Source of the DNA: Cerrena zonata
Lineage: Eukaryota; Basidiomycota; Agaricomycetes; Polyporales; Cerrenaceae
Reading direction: 5' to 3'
DNA: 64,000 nt
NCBI GenBank assembly: GCA_038087015.1
Contig: JASBNA010000025.1
Span: 310,001-374,000 of the forward strand
This document shows, piece by piece, positions 25,596 to 37,849 of this stretch. The notes beneath the pieces are model-generated. The model had not been told where the DNA came from. It searched no databases and worked only from the letters and a program-made list of their open reading frames with translations. The position numbers and the translations under genes were made by a program. Each line of letters starts with the position of its first letter. Positions within the stretch are counted from its first letter, which is position 1.

Positions 25596-27063
25596 TCAGA
25601 AATGATCAATCAAGAAAGGCCCCGAATCTAGATCGTATGACTTTTCCTGTGGGCGAACTAGCGGCATTTGGGCAGCGCATGCCCTCACAAATTCCTCAGG
25701 TAGACCTGCCCAGCGGTCCTTAGCCTGCCATGCGCCGAATGGTCGACACTTGACACGTGTACTCAGAGTTTTAGGATCCAGCTTCGCATGGAGATCCTTC
25801 AAGGTACGGAGAGCGACTTCAGCAGTACAACGAGCAGGGATGTCAGGGGTAATCATACGGTCCAGGAATGGTGCCAGATCAGGGACAATCGTAGTAAGGT
25901 GCTAGAATTGATTGTTGTCATTGTTAGCAACTTCGCGATCATTTAATGAAGAGCTCAGACACACCCCAAAGAGCTGACAGAATACACCACCGAGGCAGGC
26001 GACATCAAATGCAAAGGGGTCAAAGACTAATTCTCCCTTAAGCCCATCTGGAGGGTGATATTCCAGTGTCCCGAAATCGCGCTCGTCAATAGGTAGCACC
26101 AGTTCCTCTGGAGGTGTTCCAGGAGGAAATTTGTACGAGAGGCCAAAGTCGCAAAGTGCGAACCTTGCACGCCCAGAGTCTAGAAATTTACGGAGATCTG
26201 TTACGTCCACAGAGGTCAAAATGTTGATCAGCATGTTCTCCGGTCTAATGTCCTATACAAAACAGTCAGTCCTCGTCATTCAGAATGAGCTCAGACACAG
26301 ACTTACACGGTGAGCGATAAGATTCTTATGCATAAATGCAAGTCCCTGTCAAAGTAAACGAGTGCTTATGTGTAAACAACTGTATGTCATAAAGTACTCT
26401 CATGCCCACCTTAAGAATAGTTAATGCAAATTTCAGAGCGCAACCGACATTGTTGAACCCTATATCCAATAAGCCGCAAATCGAACCCCATCTATGAGCG
26501 ATGACAGGTCATATAGATGAGCATATCTTAGCACTATCTGACGGAACAAGCACACCTCGGCAAAACAATGAATGTCCACCTTTCATCGAACGGTAAGATA
26601 TCCAAAGCCGGGATGAGAGTTACCAGCTCGTCCCGGCGGAAGGCTCCATCCTTGAAATGCTGGAAGACCTCGTGCTCGTTTCCATCGGTGGGGACCATCT
26701 TGATCATTACGTCCCTATAATCCTTGTTCATCGCAGGGTAGAGGGTACCCTAGTAAGGTCAGTGAGAGTAGCGTGATATGGATCAAGATGGCTCACTCTT
26801 GCCCGACATGTTCGAGCAATAGGATTTGGGTCCGGAACGTGAGAGTAGGGATATTTGGCCGAGAGGTCACTAAGACGTCTCATTCTGGGTCCTTCTGGTT
26901 TCGGTTGCTCCAGTTCGTTTTGAGGATATAGGAAATATCCACGGGGTACAAACCAAGACCGCAATGAGTCCCATATCTTCTTTGTCTCTATTCTGTTCAT
27001 GTAAGGGAAAACTTCATCCGGAATGTCTGGTACAGAGGCCGTAGGCAGTATAGATTGACGCAT
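25596..27063 (-). CDS. diverged protein-kinase-like protein K3
   Basis: Complete copy on the minus strand. The N-terminus carries the family pattern IWDSLRSWFVPRGYFLYP. The lysine motif is DVMIKMVPTDG. The catalytic loop reads HR, an intron, then DIRPENMLIN, and the metal motif is a canonical DFG (LCDFGLSYKF). It continues with TLEYHPPDG, FDVACLGGVFCQL, then LAPFLDRMITPDIPARCTA and the terminal WQAKDRWAGLPEEF and PLVRPQEKSY. All residues expected of a phosphotransferase core other than the glycine loop are present, so this is one of the best candidates for an active member. It is oriented opposite to K4. A terminal-inverted-repeat element lies 130 bp upstream of its start. Confidence 0.75.
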
Positions 27064-27192
27064 TTCGGCTCAGTAATAATGGTCCTGAAAGTCTCTAAGC
27101 TAAACCTTGTTGAGGTCTAGTGTTAATTACGAGAATGTGGAAGCAACGAGTGACCAGCGTACCGTTTCAAGTTTTCGAGGATATGCAGTGAT

Positions 27193-27736
27193 GGAATTCC
27201 AGGACCCCCGGCAATCCGCCATAATGTTATATTCCAGGTGCGGACGGATTTGGTCGGTTTCAACCCCCTATGTTATACTCTTTTAAGGACGGATTGGCGG
27301 AATTTCTGGCTGACGTTATATCCATCAGACCGACGAAAATGCCTTATGTGGTCGAAGGTCGTATCCCTCGAAGGACGGATTGAAGTTCCCAGCACTGTCC
27401 TTCGGAAATGTTCTCTCGTTACTATCGGCCCTGCTAGTGATGTAACCCTCTATCCAATGTGATGGATGGCCGACATGATTGGATTGACCATGATAAGGCC
27501 CATATTGCTAGCGAGCCTTCCTCTGATGTGCCGGTTTTGAGGTTGTATCCTATAAAAAGGACGGATGAACCACACCGTTGAGCCCGTACTCCAATATCGG
27601 ACGGAAAGTGTGCCAAAATAAGGAGGTATACCCCAATTCGGACGTTTGAACGCTGAAACGTAGAGGACGGATTGCCCCAAAAATTGAGTTTTCGGAGTAT
27701 AACATTGTAGTGAGTTGCCGGGGGTCCTGGAATTCC
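27193..27736. mobile_element. non-autonomous DNA element (MITE-like) with perfect 22-bp terminal inverted repeats
   Basis: Positions 27193-27214 and 27715-27736 are perfect inverted copies of each other (22 of 22), starting GGAATTCCAGGACC. Similarity continues inward for about 20 bp more at lower identity (ATGTTATA-TCC on both sides). No coding capacity. The interior repeats the short motif GGACGGATT/GGACGGA at about 27241, 27287, 27372, 27558, 27600 and 27664, usually preceded by TTATA-TCC-like runs. A clear target-site duplication was not found. The element sits in the 750-bp gap between the divergently oriented kinase-like genes K3 and K4. Confidence 0.7.
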
Positions 27737-27820
27737 GAATCATTAGTTGGATCAATTTCGCACGGTTGAAATTTCGTCGAGTCTAGCCTGAGACTCGGGA
27801 GTCTAAACTACTACTACGAT

Positions 27821-29327
27821 ATGGCTTCAAACGGTTTGTCCGACTCTATCATAGTATCCAGAACCATAGATTTTGATATATTCGAGGAGATATGTGATAG
27901 CAAAATTCGGCAGAAGTTCTGGAACAATCTACAGCCCTGGTTTCTTGCCAGAGGCTACCGTTTACACCCTCATTACGGGCTTGTCTCACTCAATCCACAT
28001 GAACTACAGCTCTATGATATTGCTGACAACCCTGTAGACCCATCAAGCCTGTATTCTCATGTTGCGAGCAAAGAAGCTTGTTCTCGATTCCTATACCCTC
28101 CCCAGGTGTGTTGGCTTCGAGTCGCTTCTATATAATTCGAAAGTCGACTCATTAACTTACTTGACAGTTTTACTTAAATGCAGCTACAAGTAATCTTCGT
28201 CGGGATGTCATGATCAAGTTCTTTCCCACAGAAAGTAACGAAAGGACCATATCAGAATACTTGAAGGACGAGAGGCATCGCCTAGATCCCTTAAATCGTA
28301 CAATCTCGGTGCTCGATGTCTTTACCCTCGACTCAAGACTGTCATTTTCAATAATGCCGAGGTAGGCCTTGATCATTTTTAAACGAGTGAATAAGACTAT
28401 AATGCTAATCTCTCCGCAGGTGGGGTCCAGCTGCATTTGTGAAATATGACGGCTTCGATACGGTGGGTACTGCATTGCATTATGCAGACTGTCTACTAAA
28501 GGTCAGTCCTGTCATACTTCTATCATGCTAAGATACCCTCGCTGAGAATATCATAGGCTCTGGCATTTCTTCACAAGAATATGATTGTACACAGAGTATG
28601 TTCCTTCGTAGCAAATCTCTGATTGATGACTGATATCTCTTTTGACTCATCAGGATCTTCGACCTGCAAATGTCCTCGTTAACTTCTACGACTACGGCGA
28701 AACGCATCCTGAGACCTGTCGAGCCTTCTTCGCTACAGGCCAGGCCCGGTTTGTTCTTTGCGACTTCGGACTTTCTCACATGTTTCCGCCGGACACCCCA
28801 CCTGAGCTTCGCCTCCGTCCTGCAGAGGAGAGTGAGTGGGGTACTTATGAATACCACCTCGCTGATCTAGAGAGTGGTGATTCCATGTACGATCCGTTTG
28901 CCTACGATGTGGGCTGTTTGGGAGGGCTGTTGTGCGAAATAATAGGTGTACGCGCCGTCCCCTCCATCGTCGTGACCGTACTGATACAATTTGCTTTCTG
29001 AAGTATTTGACTCCATTGGTACCACCCTTAGCGCCATTCCTCGACCGTATGATTGGTCCCGACATTCCTTCACGTATATCTGCATCAGATGCAGTCCGTG
29101 ATTTCAATCGTCTCATTGAACAGATGGATGCGTCTTCCATGCAGATGTGCGCAATATCTCCTCCGAAATGGACTTTTGATTATGTATGGCAGGGTCACGA
29201 TCGTTGGGCCGACCTTCCAGAGTCATTCATTCGTGAGGTAAATAAAGCACCTGTACGTCCAAGGCGAAAGATACAGGGTCCACAGGGATCGTACTTTGTG
29301 GATTGGAATGCCACCGACTTCGTTTAA
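27821..29327 (+). CDS. diverged protein-kinase-like protein K4
   Basis: Six exons (27821-28105, 28168-28361, 28420-28501, 28557-28595, 28654-28947, 29004-29327) total 1218 nt, or 405 residues, and serve as the model for the family. Exon 1 has FWNNLQPWFLARGYRLHP. Exon 2 has RRDVMIKFFPTESNE with the lysine. Exon 4 ends in LAFLHKNMIVHR and exon 5 starts DLRPANVLVN, so a phase-0 intron divides the HRD motif. The metal motif is DFG (LCDFGLSHMFPPD), followed by TYEYHLAD and YDVGCLGGLLCE. The last exon has VWQGHDRWADLPESF and ends RRKIQGPQGSYFVDWNA. HRD, the loop asparagine, DFG and the lysine are all intact. Its 3' half is nearly identical to K10 on the opposite strand, while the first exon differs strongly. 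Confidence 0.8.
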
Positions 29328-29625
29328 ATGCGCACTCGTTCGTTTCCCCGGTCCTTTCAGGTCTCAGTAATTCCAGCTGACTCATAATGAAATCTACACC
29401 TTGCTCTTTTGAGCAAGAATACTAGTCGTGAACCTGACGTTGAAGTTTTCTGACAAAGGCCTGCTAAAAACGTACCACTGCTCACGATTTAAAATCTGCA
29501 ATGATAATGACATCACATCGTGGATCATGACTTATAAGGGTGCTTACTGCTTTGGGATAAGCTACGACCAGAAATTAATGAGCTGGGAGGAACAATGGCT
29601 ATATTGAGGAAATGTACCAAGACAG

Positions 29626-31128
29626 TTATGCAGCAAACAGTTTAAGAAAGCTTGCTTCGAGAGTATATACATCAAAGTATGGTTTCCAATCATCGTCATA
29701 TGACTTCGATTTCATACTAGAGGGAGGTGCAGGATGTTGGGCAATAAACGATAATGGAAGGTCTGACCATCTGTTGTAGGCTTGCCATGGACAATACTCC
29801 TTCGCCAAGGGCCCTACAGGTGGGCGCATAACGCGAGTAGTAAGACACTCAGGACTGAGTTGCGCTTCCAGCTGTGTCAAAGCACGAAGAGCCTCCTCGG
29901 CTGTATAGCGAGCGGATATGTCGTGTGTCACCATACGGTCAAGGAATGGAGCCAACGGATTAACCAAGGTTGTTAGGTGCTGTAGTAACATGAGCGACAT
30001 CGAATTCATATCAGATGGTCGGACATACCCCAACGAGCTCACAAAATACACCACCTAGACAAGCGACATCAAACGCGAACGGATCGTAGAATGCTTCACC
30101 ATCTGTACCGTCGGGAGGTTGATACTCAAGCGTGCCAATGCAGCAATCTATAGAGGGTCGTAATCGTTCTTCGAGAGGAGTATCAGGTGGAAATTTAAAT
30201 GAGAGGCCGAAATCGCACAACGCAAATTTTGCATGTCCCGAGTCAAGAAACGGTCGTAGATCCGTCACCACACGATTGGTAATGCAATTGATTAGGATAT
30301 TGTCAGGTCGTATGTCCTGAGAATAATGTAATGTTTGTCAGTGTCGGATGCAGAGTATGGAAACTAACGTACCCTGTGCACAATGAGATTCTGATGCAGG
30401 AAGACAAGACTCTAGTAGAAAGCTTAGATTTAGATTGGGTATATCCAATAGTATGGAGAGAAATAATACAAACTTTGAGAACAGACGACATGTAGTGGAA
30501 GGCTGTGCGTATGTCGTTGAAGCCCCATCGTTGTAAGCCTGATGTAGACCCCCATCTATTTGTTGAGTGAAATGAGATACTCGTCGCCACATTAGGATCC
30601 GAAATCTCCTTACCTAGGCATGACAATAAACGACCAGTTCTCACTAAATGGCAGTGTGTCCAAGATGGGAATTGTCATGTTGAGTTTGTCCCGGCGAGCT
30701 GCCTCAGTCATGAGGTGCTGGCATATCTCTAGTTCGAATCCTTCGTTAGAGATGAGTTTGATGACTACATCTTGGTCTTCTCTGTTGACTGCAGGAAAGA
30801 TAGTACACTACTAGCCAGTCAGTGACGGAACCGAGGTCGCTTTCCAAATGCTTCATACCAGAACCTCGAACGCTCGTCTTGTTGGGCCTCTTCCGACGAC
30901 ATGGGCATAGGGAAACCTCGGTGGGTTCCCAATTTCGGAGGTCATTTCTGCGCCCAGATTTCCCGGTAGCAGCTTTGAAGTAGGATTGTCCAGATCACGA
31001 GGGTAGAGCGAATATCCTTGAGCTTCGAACCAGGGTGCCAGAGAGTCGTAGAGCTGCTGACCCTCTTCACGGGACATTGGCAGCTCACTGATATCGTCTG
31101 GAATTACAGGATTAGAAGTAGTTCGCAT
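29626..31128 (-). CDS. diverged protein-kinase-like protein K5
   Basis: Complete copy. The ATG at 31128 (MRTTSNPVIPDD) is preferred over an in-frame one at 31260, because the latter would add 44 residues not seen in relatives. Motifs: LYDSLAPWFEAQGYSLYP, the lysine in DVVIKLISNEG, HR plus intron plus DIRPDNILIN, DFG in LCDFGLSFKF, then TLEYQPPDG and FDVACLGGVFCEL. The last exon has WQAYNRWSDLPLSF and an extended acidic/aromatic tail (YDDDWKPYFDVYT) longer than in other members. All key catalytic residues are present. A 10-bp perfect hairpin lies about 230 bp upstream of the start. Confidence 0.75.
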
Positions 31129-31353
31129 TACGTTGCCGAAGGGCGTATATGTTGAACTTGAATTTGTTAATTCAGTTGTATATATAGAGTAAGTAAAAAA
31201 TGTAGGAGTTGTACTGTTGCAGGAACAAACATATTCGGAATCGATTGTCATCATCCTCACCTTATATAGAAGACTACATATTCGGGTAAAATGTTCTTAC
31301 TCAGCGTCCTCAAGTTGCATTGCCCATTCTAGTAGCGGATACAAACAAAGGCG

Positions 31354-31380
31354 GCCAGGTAGTCGTGGTTACTACCTGGC
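31354..31380. repeat. short perfect inverted repeat (10-bp stem, 7-nt loop)
   Basis: GCCAGGTAGT at 31354-31363 is followed after a 7-nt loop by its exact reverse complement at 31371-31380. It lies in the 480-bp gap between K5 and K6, which otherwise shows nothing recognisable. It could be a DNA hairpin, a regulator site or chance. Confidence 0.45.
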
Positions 31381-31611
31381 TGTCTATGTCATACTTTCTG
31401 ATTTGTAGTTGACCTATATTATAGTGTTCTACATGACGGGATGGAATTTGACATCCGAACCATATCGATAATCATGATCTTCAGTTCAAATTATTTACGT
31501 TGGCTCAATCAGCAAAGCCTTACCCTTTCAATCCGTAGAGTATGTGTTTCACTACATGTAAGAGAGTGAAGGAGAACCTTAAAGCTTTTGCGGCAACCGC
31601 GCCCCACTCCA

Positions 31612-33063
31612 TTAAAAATAGCTGACGAAGGACGCCTCCCAGTCCAAATCTAAATACTTTTCTCTTGGTCGAACAGGTGCCATCTCGGCAGCACACTTTG
31701 CCACGAAATCTTCAGGGAGACCCGACCAACGATCGTAAGTCCGTCAGGGTATACGAGGATATTTTTGCGGGCCAACTGGTGGGGCCGTAACTCGCATGAT
31801 CAGTGTTTCATTGTCAAGCTCTGAAAGTACTTTAACCAAAGCATCGAGGGCTTCCCTGGCGGTATAACGGGCAGAAATATCAGGAGCGATCATTCGGTCG
31901 AGTAGCGGGGCTAACTGTGGAACGATGATCGTCAAGTGCTACAGCGAGTCATTAATCCCGTCACAACTAGAGGGAGTCAGACAACGTACACCGATGAGCT
32001 CACAGAATACCCCTCCAAGACAAGCCACATCGAACGCAAATGGGTCAAAAAACTTCTCTCCATTACAACCATCCTCAGGGTGATATTCTGATGTACCATA
32101 GCCACTTTCTTCCGATGGGCATAAGCGTTCCTCGGGTGTAGTTTCAGGGACGAACCTGATTGAAATACCAGAGTGCAAAAAGTGGACGTCCCGAGTCAAG
32201 GAAGGGTCTGAGATCAACCATATAATCATTTGTTATACGATTCACCAACATGTTTCCTGGTCTAATATTCTGGAAATAGTGTATATTAGTCGCCGCTATC
32301 ACTATAGGATCTAAGAGAGACTTAACTCGGTGCACAATCAAATTCTCGTGCAGTACAGTAAGGCCCTGGAGCGAGTGAGAAATCATACGGAAGTCGTTAC
32401 GAAGCCAACAACGGACCTTTAGCATAGATAGAGCAAACTGTAGTGCACACTCTACATTGTTGAAACCGACTCTCCTTAAACCGGGGATGTCTCTCCACCT
32501 GTTGAGAAGGACAGTCAGTATCATGTTAATTCTCTCCTGTTGAGATGAACAGTCAACCTTGGCGTGACTACGAACGACCACCACTCGTCAAATGTAAGAG
32601 TATCCAAGACAGGAATAAGGGTCGTTAGTTCGTCCTCACAAGGCAACTCTGTTTTGAGATATCGGAGTATCTTCAACTCTTCTCCATTCGTGAGTAATAG
32701 CTTGATGATCACATCCCGACGTTCCTTGTCCGCTGCAGGGAAGATAGTACCTTGACGCTAATCGGTTTCCGTAGGCTGGAACATACATATGTGAAAAACT
32801 TTTACCACTACGGAAATTGAGCGATTGTGCGGAGTTGGGTCTACGATGTATGAGTAAGAGTATGTGGTCAAGGCTTCGATGGCTGGTGGTCCGCTCGATT
32901 GAAGTCGTACATTCACCATTTGGTCTCGAGAGTACAATGAATATCCACGAACTGCGAACCAAGATTCCAGGGAATCCCAAATCCTCTTTCGAATCCTTGG
33001 GTTAAGAAGAGCTTCATAGAAATCATCCGGTGTAACCTTTGTGTTAGTATCAGATTCCGTCAA
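31612..33063 (-). pseudogene. kinase-like pseudogene K6 (lost DFG, nonsense codon, no start)
   Basis: The family order is preserved: IWDSLESWFAVRGYSLYS, DVIIKLLLTNGEE, GLTVLHENLIVHR and the C-lobe. Several lesions are visible. The first exon has no ATG in frame before an upstream stop. The HRD aspartate is replaced by Asn (HR, intron, NIRPGNMLVN). Around 32166 about 8 bases are missing exactly where Cys-Asp-Phe-Gly is expected, shifting the frame. At about 31746-31748 a family Trp codon reads TGA, cutting off the conserved DRWSGLPEDF block, which is still legible downstream as far as 31612. It is the nearest relative of K11 and of the K9a fragment. Expression as a working kinase is not expected. 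Confidence 0.75.
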
Positions 33064-33623
33064 CCAACTCTCAGCAGTAGTCTCAGAGAATGCAAGCAGT
33101 TGTTATTTTCCGCTAGTAGGAAGTTCGAGGACATTTATGAGTATTGCGTTGGTTTGAGTGATGCGATGGTAGGAGTTCAAGCTCAAGTTTGGAACTTGGA
33201 GTGCATGAGCTACCCAATTTGGCAGGAGAATGTCGGGAGCGCTTGCGTCGCAATCAAAATAACACTTATACTAGGTATATGAATTTTCAGAATTGAGGGA
33301 GCCTAAGTAGTGCAGGGTCAACGTTAGAGGATAACCAGTGTCTTGCTGAATACGATACAAGATTCATGTTTGCGAGTCGTTCATTATTCAGAATCCAAAT
33401 GCAGTACGCAATGATACGCAGCGCAATAATAAGCGCTCATTTACAACGATGGCACATGTATATGTTGATGCAACCTCTACTTTCAAACTTAGTACATAAG
33501 ACTCACATCCCCTTTTCTTCCTCTGGACTCTTGAGCAGAATTACCTTGTAGTCTGGGTCGTATCTTGAACGTGTGCGACTGTCACGTCTCGTCTAAAGAT
33601 TCTGTTCATGCTCGCTCGAGTCT
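33064..33623. other. intergenic stretch upstream of flippase gene
   Basis: About 560 bp with no supportable coding region. It must contain the promoter of the P4-ATPase gene starting at 33624. Confidence 0.45.
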
Positions 33624-36600
33624 ATGTCTGAGTTTCCACTGCGTGCATTCGGTCGTTCAAGAAATTCTAGGAACAACAGAGCTGGTTACTCTGCTCTTGA
33701 TAGTGAAGACTCCCCTGATATCGACGGAGGCACCTCATCCGACATGCCACTTAACGTCCGAGGTCCAGCTGTAGCCAACAGGAAGGGAAAGCGGAGAGAC
33801 CGTTATGGAGACGACCCAGAAGAGGAAGATACACTATTGGGAGACGAGCATAGAGAGGGGGGTGGATTTGGCGAGCAGCCGGAAGCGGAAACCGTTTTGC
33901 AGGTGTGCAATACGTTCTTCTAATGTAGTCGTGCTTATAGAACTGGATTCAGCGATCAACAAGTTCCAATCGTGGCAAGCCCACACCTAATGACAAATCA
34001 CGAACTATACCCTTTCATCCGCCAGGTCAGTACTCTCCCCCTTCCTCGTTTGTATTGACACATCTTAAAGTGGAGATCAGAGAAATTACAGAAGCGATAC
34101 CCGCCAAACATAGTCCGGAATCAAAAGTACAATGCGTTTACCTTCCTCCCGATCGTATTCTATGAACAGTTTAAATTCTTTTTCAACCTCTACTTCCTCC
34201 TGGTCGCCCTATCCCAATTTATTCCAGCACTGAAGATTGGTGCGTTCCATATCTTCACTTGCATCCTCAGAGGCTGAACGCAGGATTCATGGTAGGCTTT
34301 ATCGCAACATACATTGCCCCTCTTGCGTTTGTGCTCTGCGTAACAATAGGCAAAGAAGCATACGACGACTATAAACGAAATCTTCGTGACCGAGAAGCCA
34401 ATTCGCAGAAATACCTTGTGCTTGAGCCTAGTTCGTACTCTGGTCCAGCACCAGACGGCGGACCTCATACTCGCGCTGTACCTTCCTCTTCCCTTAGCGT
34501 TGGCGATCTTGTATTACTGGAGAAGAATGACCGTGTACCTGCGGATCTCATACTACTTCGGACTTCAGACGCCTCTGGGACGTGCTTCATCCGTACGGAC
34601 CAACTAGACGGAGAAACAGATTGGAAGTTGCGTGTCGCGGTGCCGACATGTCAGAAATTAAGCCAAGATAGTGACTTGCTTAGCCTGGATGCCGAGATAT
34701 ACGGTAATACTTGCTTATTGGTGTTTTGTTCGCGAACTGATGCCCTATTGCAGCGGATGCACCTATGAAGGACATTCATACATTTATAGGGACATTCACG
34801 ATCAATTCGCCACCCAGCAATTCTCTCAACGAGGTTCCCATGGTTCAAGTTCCAACGGTCGAACCACTTACTGCGGAAAACGTGCTTTGGTCTAACACAG
34901 TTCTAGCTGCTGGTTCTGCGGTCGGCTTTGTGATTTATACTGGGCCAGAGACTCGTGCCGTCATGAATACTAGCCATCCGGAAACCAAGATTGGGTTGTT
35001 GGACGTCGAAATCAATAGACTTGCAAAGGTGGGCTAAATATACTTACAAAACCCTGTTCGAGGTTAACGTTGAGTAGATTCTGTGCGCAGTAACATTCGC
35101 ATTGTCCTTCTTGCTAGTCGCTTTGAACGGCTTTAGGGGGCAGTGGTATGTTTACATCTTCCGTTTCCTCATTCTTTTCTCGTCTATTATCCCCATCAGG
35201 TATGTCTTGCCTCCTTATGCTTATGTGAACCGCACAAGCGTTGCTGAATTTGCTCTTAGTCTCCGTGTAAATTTGGATATGGGAAAGACTGTCTATGCTC
35301 AACAGATCATGAATGACAGCGAGATACCCGATACCATTGTTCGTACTAGCACACTCCCAGAAGAGTTGGGACGGATAGAATACCTGCTCAGCGACAAAAC
35401 AGGTACTCTCACACAGAACGGTATGCTTCTACGACCTGTCTATATTTACCGTCCTAATAAGAATTTCTTCAGAAATGGAAATGAAGAAATTACATATGGG
35501 AACGGTCTCGTATGGTCACGACTCAATGGACGAAGTCGCCCATCAGTTAGCCATGGCTTTCGGCGCTTCGACAGACCCCGGTCATGGTCGACATGGGTCC
35601 ACAGTAACAGGCGTTCAGCTGGCCTCGAGAGGGCGGCGTGATATGTCTTCACGAGTTCACGACGTTGTCCTCAGCCTGGCACTCTGTCATAACGTCAGTT
35701 CGCAGTCTATATTAACCAAATAAATATGTTGACAATGTTTATCCAGGTTACTCCAGTCAAGAATGACGACGGCACGGTAACTTACCAAGCTTCGTCTCCG
35801 GACGAAGTCGCCATCGTCAAATGGACGGAGTCCGTGGGCCTTACTCTAACTTTCCGAGATCGCACCCGCATTGAACTCCAAACACCGAACGGCTCACGTA
35901 TGAACTTTGAGGTCCTCGATATCTTCCCTTTTACCTCGGAATCGAAACGGATGGGAATTGTAGTTCGCGATACACAGACGGGTGAAGTCACCTTCCTTCA
36001 GAAAGGTGCAGATGTTGTCATGGCGAAGATCGTACAGCGGAATGATTGGCTAGAAGAGGAGACAGCTAATATGGCTCGGGAAGGTCTCCGAACTTTGGTC
36101 ATGGCCCGAAGGAAACTGAGTGCCTCGAGCTATGAGGAGTTCAAGGAGCAGTACCATCAAGCCAGCATTCGTCTTGAGGGAAGGAATGAGGCCTATGACA
36201 GAAGTTATCGGTCAATATTTGGAACACGATCTCGATCTACTCGGTCTCACTGGTGTCGAAGATAAACTGCAAGATGATGTCAAATCTACTCTGGAGCTGC
36301 TTAGGAATGCTGGTATCAAGATCTGGATGCTTACAGGAGACAAAATCGAAACTGCTACCTGTATCGCCATCTCTACCAAGCTTGTTGCCCGTAATCAGTA
36401 CATCCACCAGGTCGCCAAACGTAGGTGCTGCTTTTATATCACGTTAAGACATATCTCATAAACTCGGACACCGCAGTGAAGACATCTGACCAAGCTCGAA
36501 ATGAGTTGGAGTTTCTACAGAACAAGTTGGACTGTTGTCTGGTTATCGACGGTGAATCGCTGCAGGCAAGTGTCCATCGTTAATTTGCTCGATGTCGAAA

Positions 36601-37849
36601 ATAACATTCCTCAATAGCTGTGCTTGAATTTATTCAAGAATGAGTTCATCGAAATCACGACCAAATTATCAGCAGTGGCTGCATGTCGTTGTTCACCTAC
36701 ACAGAAAGCGGATGTCGCGAGACTCATTCGTAAACACACCAAGAAGCGGGTCTGTTGTATCGGCGACGGTGGTAATGATGTCAGTATGATTCAAGCCGCC
36801 GATGTCGGTAAGTGAAGGCCTCGTTTACATCGTTTCCCCAACACATGCTTATCTACTTCCTCTTAATAGGTGTCGGAATCGTTGGGAAGGAAGGCAAACA
36901 GGCATCCCTCGCCGCCGATTTTTCTGTGACCCAATTCAGCCATCTTACGAAGCTCCTCCTCTGGCATGGTCGGAATTCTTATCGACGTTCAGCCAAACTC
37001 GCTCAGTTCGTTATCCACCGTGGCCTGATTATTTCAGTCATGCAAGCCGTATTTTCTGCCATCTTCTATTTCGCGCCGATTGCACTATACCAAGGATGGC
37101 TAATGGCCGGATACGCGACTGTATATACGATGGCACCTGTGTTCTCGTTGGTTCTCGATAGAGACGTTAACGAAGACCTAGCATTGCTATACCCTGAACT
37201 ATACAAGGAACTGGTCAAGGTAAGCGTAGTCAGTCGTTTGCTCCTTTGTACATGACCCTAATACTGTTTGTCGCTGTAGGGGAGGGTACTATCCTACAAG
37301 ACATTCTTTATCTGGTTAATGATCAGTCTCTACCAAGGTAGGCTTGTTTTACGCCGAACATAACGAAGGGATTATTGATTCGTTTAGGCGCTACGATAAT
37401 GATCATGTCACTGGTCCTGTTCGAGAATGAATTCTTGAACATTGTTGCTATCTCATTTACCGCACTCATTCTCAACGAACTTATTATGGTGGCATTGGAA
37501 ATCACTACATGGTCGGTCACAACATTCCTCTTTTTAATCACCTCTAGCTCGGTTGTTGACACATTGACCATAGGCACATTTATATGGTCATCTCGGAGAT
37601 TGTTACCCTTTGCGTCTACATGATCAGCATGGCCTTCCTTCCGGAATACTTCGGTGCGCATCCTTCTGCGATATACTGTTTACTCTTTATCGATTAACCA
37701 CTTCTGTGCCCCTAGATTTATCTTTCGTCATTTCACCGAGATTCGCATGGAAGGTTGCCGTCATCGTTGCGATCAGCGCGTTCCCTCTATACATCATCAA
37801 GCTTATACGGAGCCGGATAGCACCAGCTGCATCTAGCAAGCTCCTGTAG
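33624..37849 (+). CDS. NEO1-like: Neo1/ATP9-type P4-ATPase phospholipid flippase (apparent internal frameshift)
   Basis: Multi-exon gene with full P4-ATPase architecture. It has an acidic disordered N-terminus, the first membrane hairpin ([19 protein letters not shown]), the actuator-domain motif [14 protein letters not shown], the phosphorylation site [13 protein letters not shown] with its Asp, the nucleotide-binding part [22 protein letters not shown], and [16 protein letters not shown], followed by six C-terminal membrane segments. The string [16 protein letters not shown] and the compact size point to the Neo1 branch, which flips aminophospholipids in Golgi/endosome membranes and normally works without a Cdc50 subunit. 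At 36191-36197 the frame changes: RNEA continues in the +1 frame as [13 protein letters not shown], as if one base (T at 36194) were inserted. No canonical intron of normal size explains it. Either the gene is damaged or the assembly has an error. All other junctions close well. Confidence 0.85.

Noticed and set aside
28733..29140. 135-codon antisense frame conserved between K4 and K10 (also 47416-47823)
   Set aside because: Conservation follows from the near identity of the two genes at the DNA level; the sense frame carries all kinase motifs.
30731..30741. tRNA T-loop-like string AGTTCGAATCC
   Set aside because: It lies inside a coding exon of K5 (minus strand, lysine-motif exon) and no acceptor or anticodon arms can be formed around it.
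36160..36200. A 31-nt intron (GTCTTGAGG to GACAG) in the flippase gene
   Set aside because: It is much shorter than all other introns here and would remove residues conserved in the family; a one-base indel is simpler.
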